In this document: positions 35,293-43,776 of the stretch, one piece after another
Layout: each line of letters begins with the position of its first letter
How positions within the stretch are numbered: the first letter of the stretch is position 1
The notes under the pieces: generated by a model
Databases searched by the model: none
Told to the model about the DNA's origin: nothing
The model's input: only the letters and a program-made list of their open reading frames with translations
Assembly (NCBI RefSeq): GCF_036174265.1
Contig: NZ_CP108055.1
Span: 3,968,001-4,032,000 of the forward strand
Direction: 5' to 3'
Length of the DNA: 64,000 nucleotides
Origin: Streptomyces sp. NBC_00285
GTDB lineage: Bacteria > Actinomycetota > Actinomycetes > Streptomycetales > Streptomycetaceae
Position numbers and translations under genes: made by a program

Positions 35293-35997
35293 TCAGCAGG
35301 TCAGCGTGCGCGACTCGGGCAGCGAAGCGGTGATCCAGGCCCGTTCCCGGGCGACCGCCTTCTCCCCGACGGCCCAGTGATCGGGCACCGGTGAGCCCTC
35401 GGTCACCCCGAACAGGACCCGGGTGCCCTTCACCAGGGGTTCGGGAGTGTCGTACTCGCCGATCACGTACGTGAGGTCCGCGGGACCGGAGGACGGCTTG
35501 TAGGAGCGGGTGACATGCACGGTGACCTGGAGTTCTCCGGGGAACTGCCGGACCACGGTGACCTCGCCCTCGGCGACCGTGGTGGCGCAGGCCAGGTAGG
35601 CCGGGCTGCCGAAGCGGACGCCCGACTCCGCCTTGGAGGCCGAGTCGGCGCTGGTGCCCGCGTCCTGCGAGGCCGCGCCGATGTGCCCGGACAGCCATCC
35701 CAGGCCCGTGACCACACCGGCGACGGCGGCCACCGCGAGGGTGCCGAAGGCGAGGGTGCGGGCCCGGCGCCGGGCCCGGGAGGGACGTACGGGAACGGGT
35801 TTCGGGGCCGGCGCGGGCTCCGTCAGGGTCTCGCCGATGATCCGCAGCTGCTCGCGCAGCACGGCGACGTCGGCCCGGGCGGACCGGTGCTCGGCGAGGA
35901 AGACCGGGTCGCCGGCGGCCGACTCGGGCAGCGGGTCGTCGATGAGGGCGGCCATCAGCGCGTCGATGCCGTGGGGCCCGTCGTGTCCGGCGCTCAT
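35293..35997 (-). CDS. Membrane protein partner of the ECF sigma factor (putative anti-sigma factor)
   Basis: This 234-residue protein has a cytoplasmic N-terminus of about 75 residues, one membrane helix near residues 80-103 and an extracytoplasmic C-terminal domain of about 130 residues. It begins one base behind the sigma factor stop codon, the usual place for an anti-sigma factor. The HxxxCxxC zinc motif of ZAS proteins is absent, so the sensing mode differs from RsrA-type proteins. Two extracellular cysteines (in YLACATT and at the very C-terminus) could form a disulfide. Confidence 0.72.
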   Translation of the reverse strand: MSAGHDGPHGIDALMAALIDDPLPESAAGDPVFLAEHRSARADVAVLREQLRIIGETLTEPAPAPKPVPVRPSRARRRARTLAFGTLAVAAVAGVVTGLGWLSGHIGAASQDAGTSADSASKAESGVRFGSPAYLACATTVAEGEVTVVRQFPGELQVTVHVTRSYKPSSGPADLTYVIGEYDTPEPLVKGTRVLFGVTEGSPVPDHWAVGEKAVARERAWITASLPESRTLTC

Positions 35998-35998
35998 G

Positions 35999-36520
35999 TC
36001 ACACCACCTCGTCCTCGTGCAGTCGGGCGCGCATGGCCCGTACCGCCGTGTGCAGCCGGCTCTTGACCGTGCCCTCCGGTACGCCCAGCTCCTGGGCGAT
36101 CGAGCGCACCGGCAGGTCGGCGAAGAACCGCAGCACGAGAACCTGGCGCTGCTGGTCGGGCAGCTCGTCCAGGCCCTGGGCGACGGCGAGGGAGAGCACG
36201 CTGGTGTCCTCCCCCGAGGGGTGCTCGTGCTGGCGCAGCGAGGCCAGCCGCTCCCCCAGCCGGTCCTGGCGCTTCTTGGCACGGTGCCAGTCCATGGCGA
36301 GGTTGGAGGCGACGACGGCGGCCCACGCGGACACGTCCCGCGGCGCCTCGTACCCCTTCGCCGCCCGCTCCAGCAACCGCAGGCGGACCTGCTGCACCCC
36401 GTCCGGCAGGTCCGTCTGCGGCACCCCGCCGAGGGCGAGCACCGCTCGCACCCGGCGTTCCTGCGCCACGTCCAGAGGATCATCGTCCTCCTGGACCCGG
36501 CGTGCCCTTCTGCGCAGCAC
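35999..36520 (-). CDS. ECF RNA polymerase sigma factor
   Basis: This 173-residue sigma-70 family protein has region 2 around residues 40-90 (DVSAWAAVVASNLAMDWHR) and region 4 near 115-165 with the helix-turn-helix RSIAQELGVPEGTVKSRLH. The start is a GTG behind GAGGGGGG. The adjacent single-pass membrane gene is probably its anti-sigma factor. The stimulus and target promoters are unknown. Confidence 0.88.
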   Translation of the reverse strand: MLRRRARRVQEDDDPLDVAQERRVRAVLALGGVPQTDLPDGVQQVRLRLLERAAKGYEAPRDVSAWAAVVASNLAMDWHRAKKRQDRLGERLASLRQHEHPSGEDTSVLSLAVAQGLDELPDQQRQVLVLRFFADLPVRSIAQELGVPEGTVKSRLHTAVRAMRARLHEDEVV

Positions 36521-36685
36521 AAGCCACCCCCCTCACCGCGTTTCCTCTACGACGCCGCAGCGCGCGGAAACGTTCGGCGGATCCCCGGAAAATCGCTCAG
36601 AGGCGTACGTCACACCGTCCAGCAGTCCATTCCTCGGGCATGGAGCGCAAAGAACTGGACAGGCGGACCCAGGTCGGCCGCATGA

Positions 36686-37744
<1,059 letters not shown>

Positions 37745-37781
37745 CCCTCAGGACCGGCCCTCAGGACCGGCCCTCAGGGCC
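37745..37781. repeat. 13-bp tandem repeat between convergent asd and DUF1203 genes
   Basis: CCCTCAGGACCGG occurs twice in tandem, followed by a third partial copy (CCCTCAGGGCC). The third copy contains the DUF1203 stop codon. It may arise from slippage or act as a terminator element. Confidence 0.7.
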
Positions 37782-38244
37782 TGCGCACCTCGTAGAGGAA
37801 GCAGCCGTACTCGACGGCCCGGACGTGGACGAGCGCCACGGACGGGTCGTCGAACGCGTTTCGCAGGGCCGTCTCGCCGACGGTGCCGACCAGTTGTCCG
37901 CCCAGGATGTGCCCGTCGCCGGAGTAGCGGCGGATGGTGCGATGCGCGTCGGCGAAGGGGTGGCCCTCGGGGTCCGGTCCCGCGCACTCGTCGACGTGGA
38001 TGAAGACGGGGCCCTGTTCGTCGTACGCGCCCGGGTTCGCGCCGGTCCCGGCCGCCCAGCGGCGCAGGGGGGCGTAGGAGAGGAGGGTGATCCGCTCGCC
38101 GGCCTCGCTGCGGCGCAGACAGCACCTCAGGGGCGCCCCGCCCTCCTCGTCCGTGAACGGGACCGGGGGGCGGCCGGCGTCGTCGGCGGTGCGGAGCTCT
38201 TCGAGGGCGGTGGGTTCGATGGGCAGCGCCTCATAGGTCGTCAT
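37774..38244 (-). CDS. DUF1203 family protein
   Basis: This 156-residue protein has the DUF1203 landmarks: a paired-cysteine segment PLRCCLRRSEAGERITLLSY near residues 38-57, the GPVFIHVDEC motif near 76-87 and a C-terminal EYGCFLYEV. Several conserved cysteines and histidines suggest a metal or redox site, but the function of the family is unknown to me. The start is the ATG opening MTTYEALPI. Confidence 0.8.
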   Translation of the reverse strand: MTTYEALPIEPTALEELRTADDAGRPPVPFTDEEGGAPLRCCLRRSEAGERITLLSYAPLRRWAAGTGANPGAYDEQGPVFIHVDECAGPDPEGHPFADAHRTIRRYSGDGHILGGQLVGTVGETALRNAFDDPSVALVHVRAVEYGCFLYEVRRP

Positions 38245-38422
38245 GACCCCCAGAGTGTCGCGCCCGGGGCCGATCGACCGGCGGGATACGGACATGGCGT
38301 CCGCACCGTGATCGGCGTCATCCCGACCCGGCGAAAGCGCAGGGTATTCCCTCGAACCGTCGGAGACAGTTCGTGGAAGGATGGCCGAACCGCCGAACCT
38401 AGACATACGAGGAGATGACCGC

Positions 38423-40996
38423 GTGCCTGGCACCAACCTGACTCGCGAAGAGGCTCAGCAGCGGGCAAAGCTGCTCAGCGTCGATTCCTACGAGATCGAT
38501 CTCGACCTCTCCGGCGCGCAGGAGGGCGGTACCTACCGGTCCGTGACCACGGTGCGCTTCGACGTCGCCGAGAACGGTGCCGAGTCCTTCATCGACCTGG
38601 TGGCCCCCACGGTCCACGAGGTGACGCTGAACGGGGACGCCCTGGAGCCCGGCGCGGTCTTCGAGGACTCCCGGATCGCCCTGCCCGGCCTGCTGGAGGG
38701 CCGCAACATCCTGCGGGTCGTCGCCGACGCCGCGTACACCAACACCGGTGAGGGCCTGCACCGCTTCGTCGACCCGGTCGACCAGCAGGCCTACCTGTAC
38801 ACCCAGTTCGAGGTGCCGGACGCCCGCCGCGTCTTCGCGTCGTTCGAGCAGCCCGACCTGAAGGCCACCTTCCAGTTCACCGTGAAGGCGCCGACCGGCT
38901 GGACCGTCATCTCCAACTCCCCGACGCCGGAGCCCAAGGACGACGTCTGGACGTTCGAGCCGACGCCGCGGATCTCGACGTACATCACCGCGCTGATCGT
39001 CGGCCCGTACCACTCGGTGCACAGCGTGTACGAGAAGGACGGCCAGTCCGTCCCGCTCGGCATCTACTGTCGGCCCTCGCTCGCCGAACACCTCGACTCG
39101 GACGCCATCTTCGAGGTGACCCGGCAGGGCTTCGACTGGTTCCAGGAGAAGTTCGACTACCAGTACCCGTTCAAGAAGTACGACCAGCTGTTCGTCCCGG
39201 AGTTCAACGCGGGCGCCATGGAGAACGCCGGCGCGGTCACCATCCGCGACCAGTACGTCTTCCGCTCCAAGGTGACCGACGCCGCGTACGAGACGCGCGC
39301 CGAGACCATCCTGCACGAGCTGGCCCACATGTGGTTCGGCGACCTCGTGACCATGGAGTGGTGGAACGACCTGTGGCTGAACGAGTCGTTCGCCACCTAC
39401 ACCTCCATCGCCTGCCAGGCGTACGCCCCGGACAGCCGGTGGCCGCACTCCTGGACCAGCTTCGCCAACTCCATGAAGACGTGGGCGTACCGCCAGGACC
39501 AGCTGCCGTCCACGCACCCGATCATGGCCGAGATCGGCGACCTCGACGACGTGCTCGTCAACTTCGACGGCATCACGTACGCCAAGGGCGCCAGCGTGCT
39601 CAAGCAGCTCGTCGCCTACGTCGGCATGGACGAGTTCTTCGGCGGGGTGCAGGCGTACTTCAAGCGCCACGCGTACGGCAACACCCGCCTGTCCGACCTG
39701 CTGAGCGCGCTGGAGGAGACCTCCGGGCGTGACCTGGGGACCTGGTCGCAGAAGTGGCTCCAGACGGCCGGCATCAACATCCTGCGCCCGGAGATCGAGA
39801 CGGACGCGAACGGTGTCATCACCTCCTTCGCCATCCGTCAGGAGGCCCCCGCGCTGCCGGCCGGCGCCAAGGGCGAGCCCACCCTGCGCCCCCACCGGAT
39901 CGCGGTCGGCCTGTACGAACTCGACGACGACAGCGGCAAGCTGGTCCGTGACGAGCGTGTCGAGCTGGACGTCGACGGCGAGCTGACGGCCGTACCGCAG
40001 CTGGTCGGCAAGCGCCGTCCGGCGGTCGTGCTCCTCAACGACGACGACCTGTCGTACGCCAAGGTCCGTCTCGACGACCAGTCGCTGGCCTTCGTGACCG
40101 AGCACCTCGGCGACTTCGAGTCGTCGCTGCCGCGCGCCCTGTGCTGGGCGTCGGCGTGGGACATGACGAGGGACGCGGAGCTCGCGACCCGCGACTACCT
40201 GTCCCTCGTGCTCTCCGGTATCGGCAAGGAGTCCGACATCGGTGTCGTGCAGTCGCTGCACCGGCAGGTGAAGCTGGCGATCGAGCTGTACGCCGCCCCC
40301 ACCGCCCGTGAGGCCCTGCTGACCCGCTGGACCGACGCCACGCTGGCCCATCTGCGGTCCTCGGCGGCGGGCGGCGACCACCAGCTGGCGTGGGCGCGCG
40401 CGTTCGCGGCGACGGCCCGGACGCCGGAGCAGCTGGACCTGCTGGAGGGGCTGCTCGACGGGTCCCAGGTCATCGAGGGCCTGGCCGTCGACACGGAGCT
40501 GCGCTGGGCGTTCCTCCAGCGGCTTGCCTCCGTGGGCCGCTTCGACGAGTCGGAGATCGCCGCCGAGTACGAGCGGGACAGGACGGCGGCCGGAGAGCGC
40601 CACGCGGCGACCGCCCGTGCGTCCCGGCCGAGCGAGGAGGCGAAGGCGGAGGCCTGGGCGCAGGTCGTCGAGTCCGACAAGCTGCCCAACGCCGTCCAGG
40701 AGGCCGTCATCGGCGGCTTCGTGCAGACCGACCAGCGGGAGCTGCTCGCGCCGTACACGGCACGGTACTTCGAGGCGCTCAAGGGCGTCTGGGAGTCCCG
40801 CTCGCACGAGATCGCGCAGCAGATCGTGGTCGGCCTCTACCCGTCGCTCCAGGTCTCCCAGGAGACCCTGGACAGGACGGACGCCTGGCTGACGGCCGCC
40901 GAGCCCAACGCGGCCCTGCGCCGCCTCGTCTCCGAGTCCCGCGCGGGCGTGGAGCGGGCGCTCAAGGCGCAGGCGGCGGACGCGCAGGCCGGGTAG
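38423..40996 (+). CDS. pepN: Aminopeptidase N, M1 family (second paralogue)
   Basis: This 857-residue enzyme is the same length as the S. lividans PepN I remember. GAMEN is at residues 264-268, HELAH at 298-302 and the third zinc ligand E321. The GTG start is behind GAGGAG; an ATG between the two is out of frame. It is clearly homologous over its full length to the protein encoded at 19979-22576. Cytoplasmic peptide turnover is the expected role, and the presence of two complete copies suggests different specificities. Confidence 0.94.
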   Translation: MPGTNLTREEAQQRAKLLSVDSYEIDLDLSGAQEGGTYRSVTTVRFDVAENGAESFIDLVAPTVHEVTLNGDALEPGAVFEDSRIALPGLLEGRNILRVVADAAYTNTGEGLHRFVDPVDQQAYLYTQFEVPDARRVFASFEQPDLKATFQFTVKAPTGWTVISNSPTPEPKDDVWTFEPTPRISTYITALIVGPYHSVHSVYEKDGQSVPLGIYCRPSLAEHLDSDAIFEVTRQGFDWFQEKFDYQYPFKKYDQLFVPEFNAGAMENAGAVTIRDQYVFRSKVTDAAYETRAETILHELAHMWFGDLVTMEWWNDLWLNESFATYTSIACQAYAPDSRWPHSWTSFANSMKTWAYRQDQLPSTHPIMAEIGDLDDVLVNFDGITYAKGASVLKQLVAYVGMDEFFGGVQAYFKRHAYGNTRLSDLLSALEETSGRDLGTWSQKWLQTAGINILRPEIETDANGVITSFAIRQEAPALPAGAKGEPTLRPHRIAVGLYELDDDSGKLVRDERVELDVDGELTAVPQLVGKRRPAVVLLNDDDLSYAKVRLDDQSLAFVTEHLGDFESSLPRALCWASAWDMTRDAELATRDYLSLVLSGIGKESDIGVVQSLHRQVKLAIELYAAPTAREALLTRWTDATLAHLRSSAAGGDHQLAWARAFAATARTPEQLDLLEGLLDGSQVIEGLAVDTELRWAFLQRLASVGRFDESEIAAEYERDRTAAGERHAATARASRPSEEAKAEAWAQVVESDKLPNAVQEAVIGGFVQTDQRELLAPYTARYFEALKGVWESRSHEIAQQIVVGLYPSLQVSQETLDRTDAWLTAAEPNAALRRLVSESRAGVERALKAQAADAQAG

Positions 40997-41006
40997 CAGC
41001 CGTTCG

Positions 41007-41060
41007 GCGGGTGGGTGCGGTGGGTGGCCGGGTGGCTGAGCCGGTCGTCCACCCACCCGC
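41007..41060. terminator. Hairpin between convergent pepN and M14 genes
   Basis: GCGGGTGGGT pairs with ACCCACCCGC across a 34-base loop. The adjacent CGCTCACCCATC unit is repeated in tandem. A bidirectional terminator is likely. Confidence 0.5.
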
Positions 41061-41072
41061 TCACCCATCCGC

Positions 41073-42323
41073 TCACCCATCCGCCGCGCACACCAGCCGA
41101 GCCGTGTTCAGCATCGTCCGCACGTGCAGCCCGGTCTGCGTGGCCACCGGTACCCATCTGAGGTCGTAGGTCTTCTCCAACTCCTGGCTCCACTCACGCA
41201 CCAGGTCGTCGAGGATCTCGGCGGCCCGGGGGTCGGTGCGGGCCAGGGCGCGGCCTGCCATCGCCGCCACCCTGAGCGGGATGCGGCGCGCGGAGATGCC
41301 CCGGGTCGCGAAGTGCCCCTGGAACCGGCCCGGTCCCTCCGCCGCCCAGCTCTGGACGATCAGCGGCGCCACGTCGAGGAGTTCGCGCGCGGCGTCCCGC
41401 AGCGGCGCGAGTTCCTCCGGTACGTCCGCGTCGAGCCGTGTCCCGAGGACGTCCGCGAGCTCCTGGCCGCGGCCCAGCAGCACCTCGCCCAGCCGTGCCG
41501 CCTCGCGGTCCGGGTCGGCCACGGGTCGTGCGTCGCTCACCGAGGGCACGGACCAGGCGGGGGTCTCGATCAGGGTGGTCAGCGTGCCGTGCCGGCGCGG
41601 GTGGAGCCAGGTGCTCTCGGCGACGTACCCGCTGGGGTCGCGTTCGCCCGCGCGGTGGCCGTCGGGCAGGACCAGGACGCCGGGCGGGTCGAGGCGCCAG
41701 TCGGGACCGTCCACGGGGTGCCGGTCGACCGGCACGCGCAGTCGCGCCGCCGTCCTGCGGAACGCGTCCGCGGCACCCGTCACCTCCCGCGTCATCATCA
41801 CGAAGGCACCGCCGAACTCGATGCCGTGCAGGGTGAACTGGGCGACGGGCCGCAGCTCGTCGAGAAGCCGGATCAGGGCGGCCGACTCGGGGAGCGGCGT
41901 TCCCGGAGGCATCGGCAGCGACTCCGGCTGGAGGGCGAACGCGGGCCGGTAGAAACCTCGGTGACACTCCGTCAGGGACGGTTCGGGCTCCTCGGGCTGC
42001 CAGCCGTGCGCGAGTTGTGCTCCGTCGGGGTCGAGGCAGAGCAGGAAGTGCCAGGTGCAGTCGAGGGATTCGAGCATCCCGGGCCTACGCGCGAACAGGG
42101 CGGCGAGCCGCAACGCCGAGGCCCCGCCCACGGGTTCGTTGGCGTGCGCGCCGGCGACGGAGAGGATGTGCCGCTCACCGCGTCCGGCGGACAGCAGCCA
42201 CAGCGGGCGGCCGGCCCTGCTCCGCCCCGCCTGCTCCAGCCGCAGCCGGCCGGGGGCGGCGCGGACCAGCGCACGGGCCCTTCGCTCCAGTTCGTCCACT
42301 GCCGGATAGAGCGAAGTCCGCAC
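41073..42323 (-). CDS. M14-family zinc carboxypeptidase of the short-peptide locus
   Basis: The chosen GTG has an excellent GGAGG six bases upstream and gives 416 residues; a GTG at 42359 would overlap the small peptide gene. M14 zinc ligands are visible as H60 and E63 in AGAHANEPVG and H166 in FTLHGIEFGG, with the catalytic glutamate E253 in TLIETPAW. The NPDG-like loop reads LDPDGAQ. There is no signal peptide, so it acts in the cytoplasm. It lies downstream of two tandem short peptide genes and in the same transcript, so trimming of the peptide C-terminus or a modified product is the natural inference. Confidence 0.83.
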   Translation of the reverse strand: MRTSLYPAVDELERRARALVRAAPGRLRLEQAGRSRAGRPLWLLSAGRGERHILSVAGAHANEPVGGASALRLAALFARRPGMLESLDCTWHFLLCLDPDGAQLAHGWQPEEPEPSLTECHRGFYRPAFALQPESLPMPPGTPLPESAALIRLLDELRPVAQFTLHGIEFGGAFVMMTREVTGAADAFRRTAARLRVPVDRHPVDGPDWRLDPPGVLVLPDGHRAGERDPSGYVAESTWLHPRRHGTLTTLIETPAWSVPSVSDARPVADPDREAARLGEVLLGRGQELADVLGTRLDADVPEELAPLRDAARELLDVAPLIVQSWAAEGPGRFQGHFATRGISARRIPLRVAAMAGRALARTDPRAAEILDDLVREWSQELEKTYDLRWVPVATQTGLHVRTMLNTARLVCAADG

Positions 42324-42351
42324 GCCGGTCCTCCGAACGCTGGTGATCAGA

Positions 42352-42426
42352 TCAGGCACCCTGGGAATTACTGTCCCCAGTGGTCTCCTTCTTGTCCAGC
42401 GGGCGAATCACGATCTTGGTGGGCAT
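42352..42426 (-). CDS. Short peptide B, candidate RiPP precursor (24 residues)
   Basis: This frame encodes MPTKIVIRPLDKKETTG followed by DSNSQGA. The ATG sits behind GAGGAG with a five-base spacer. The first 17 residues are identical to those of the upstream peptide A, while nucleotide differences are mostly at third positions, so selection acts on the peptide. The tail differs. Its stop is 29 bases before the preferred M14 start. The constant part would be a leader that binds a PqqD-like domain, and the variable tail the core. Confidence 0.75.
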   Translation of the reverse strand: MPTKIVIRPLDKKETTGDSNSQGA

Positions 42427-42437
42427 GTGAACTCCTC

Positions 42438-42515
42438 TCAGCTGCCGCCGTTGCCACCGCTCTCGCCGGTGGTCTCCTTCTTGTCCAGCGGGCGGATCAC
42501 GATCTTTGTCGGCAC
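42438..42515 (-). CDS. Short peptide A, candidate RiPP precursor (25 residues)
   Basis: This frame starts at a GTG behind GAGGAG, encodes MPTKIVIRPLDKKETTG followed by ESGGNGGS, and stops 11 bases before peptide B. It is the first gene of the minus-strand transcript. The segment TKIVIRPL is likely to form a beta strand, as leaders that add a strand to a PqqD-type domain do. No Cys, and only Ser/Thr/Asn/Gly in the tail, argue against lanthipeptide or sactipeptide chemistry. Confidence 0.75.
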   Translation of the reverse strand: MPTKIVIRPLDKKETTGESGGNGGS

Positions 42516-42619
42516 CTCAACTCCTCACCTTTGTAGAGGATTTGACCTTTCCGAAGCGATCGCTGACCGCTCTTGTCAAGGCTGTGCCGGAGGAGTCAGA
42601 GTGTCAAGGAGGTGCACAT

Positions 42620-42640
42620 GTGACGGGCAGGGGGCCCTGA
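42620..42640 (+). CDS. Possible six-codon mini-frame coupled to the ThiF-like gene
   Basis: A textbook AAGGAGG at 42606-42612 faces an ATG that is immediately followed by TGA, and overlapping it a GTG that opens MTGRGP before a TGA sharing its A with the ATG of the next gene. Either reading would load ribosomes just before the ThiF-like start. It may be a coupling device or a relic; evidence is limited to these signals. Confidence 0.3.
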   Translation: MTGRGP

Positions 42641-43776
42641 TGGCGGAGGCGGCTGCGGTGACGGTCGGGGCGTTCCGGCGGCCCCGGATCAAGCCCGAGC
42701 ACCGCGCCTACCGCACGGCCGACGGCAACGTCCGTACCGGCAGCGTCGTCCACGGCATCGGCGCGGAGATCGCGGATCCGCAGGGCTGGGTGTGGACCCT
42801 GACCGAGGCGATGGACGGGACGCGGGGGCCGTCGGAGGTGGTCGACGAGGTGCTGCGCGCCCACCCCGGTCTGCCCGGCGAGGACGCCCGCCAGGCGATG
42901 GCCGACCTGCTCGCCGCCGGTTTCGTGGACGACGCCCGGGCGCCCGTGCCGGTGCCGCCCCGCGAGGAGGACCGTTACAGCCGCGGTGTCCCGCTGCTCC
43001 GCTGGATGGACCTCACTCCCCGCACCGGCCCCTGGGAGACCCAGCTCCGCCTCCGCGAGGCCCGCGTCCTGCTGATCGGTGTCGGCGGCACCGGCGGGTA
43101 CGCGGCCCAGGCCCTGGTCGCGTCCGGGGTGGGCCATCTGCACTGTGTCGACCCGGACGTCGTGGAGCTCTCCAACCTCAACCGCCAGCCCCTCTACCGC
43201 GAGCCCGACATCGGCCGTCCGAAGGTGGCGGCCGCGGTGGCGACCCTGCGGGCGCTGAACTCGGACGTGACGGTGACCGGGGAGCGGAGGGAGGTGCGAG
43301 GTCCGGACGACCTGACCGAGCTGCTGTCCGGCTCCTCCTACGACCTTCTCGTCCTCGCCGCCGACCGCCCCGACGCCGTCCGGCGCTGGGCCAACCGGGC
43401 ATGTCTGGCAGCCGGGTTGCCGTGGGTCGACGCCGGATACCGAGGGCCTCTCGTGACCGCCGGTGTGTACCTGCCCGGGCGGGGCGCCTGCTGGGAGTGT
43501 CTGCGGGACGGTGAGATCGCCCGGCGGGATCTGCGGCTCGGACCGGACCAGGATCCGGAGGTGGCCTCGCCGCGGATGCCGTGGAACCCGGCGAGTGCCG
43601 TGACCGCCGGGCTCTCCGGCGCGCTGCTCGCCCACGCGGCCCTCGCCCTGCTGACCGGGGTCCCCGCGATGGAGCCGGGTTTCCGGTTCGGCGTGAACCT
43701 CATGCTCCCCGGCGACCCCGTCCACCAGCGGACCCCGCGCCGGCCGGACTGCCCGGCCTGCGGGGAGGGCGCGTGA
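42640..43776 (+). CDS. ThiF/MoeB/HesA-type adenylating enzyme with N-terminal RRE-like domain
   Basis: This 378-residue protein has an N-terminal part of about 95 residues resembling a PqqD-type peptide-recognition element (YRTADGNVRTG, later MADLLAAGFVDD). An E1-like domain follows: GVGGTGG at 147-153, D171, NLNRQ at 179-183, K195 and D243. Zinc cysteines are in CWEC at 284-287 and CPAC at 371-374. Relatives adenylate peptide C-termini, as MccB does, or act as the E1-like partner in azoline synthesis; no YcaO gene is present here. A GTG at 42601 behind GGAGGAG is an alternative start. The GTGA overlap couples it to the M50 gene. Confidence 0.82.
   Translation: MAEAAAVTVGAFRRPRIKPEHRAYRTADGNVRTGSVVHGIGAEIADPQGWVWTLTEAMDGTRGPSEVVDEVLRAHPGLPGEDARQAMADLLAAGFVDDARAPVPVPPREEDRYSRGVPLLRWMDLTPRTGPWETQLRLREARVLLIGVGGTGGYAAQALVASGVGHLHCVDPDVVELSNLNRQPLYREPDIGRPKVAAAVATLRALNSDVTVTGERREVRGPDDLTELLSGSSYDLLVLAADRPDAVRRWANRACLAAGLPWVDAGYRGPLVTAGVYLPGRGACWECLRDGEIARRDLRLGPDQDPEVASPRMPWNPASAVTAGLSGALLAHAALALLTGVPAMEPGFRFGVNLMLPGDPVHQRTPRRPDCPACGEGA

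Noticed and set aside
38399..41080. Frame of nearly 900 codons opposite the second pepN
   Set aside because: It is a shadow of the pepN gene by the same reasoning, with no start signal.
42573..42579. TTGACA on the minus strand as -35 of the short-peptide transcript
   Set aside because: No acceptable -10 occurs 16-19 bases further on, so I did not call a promoter.
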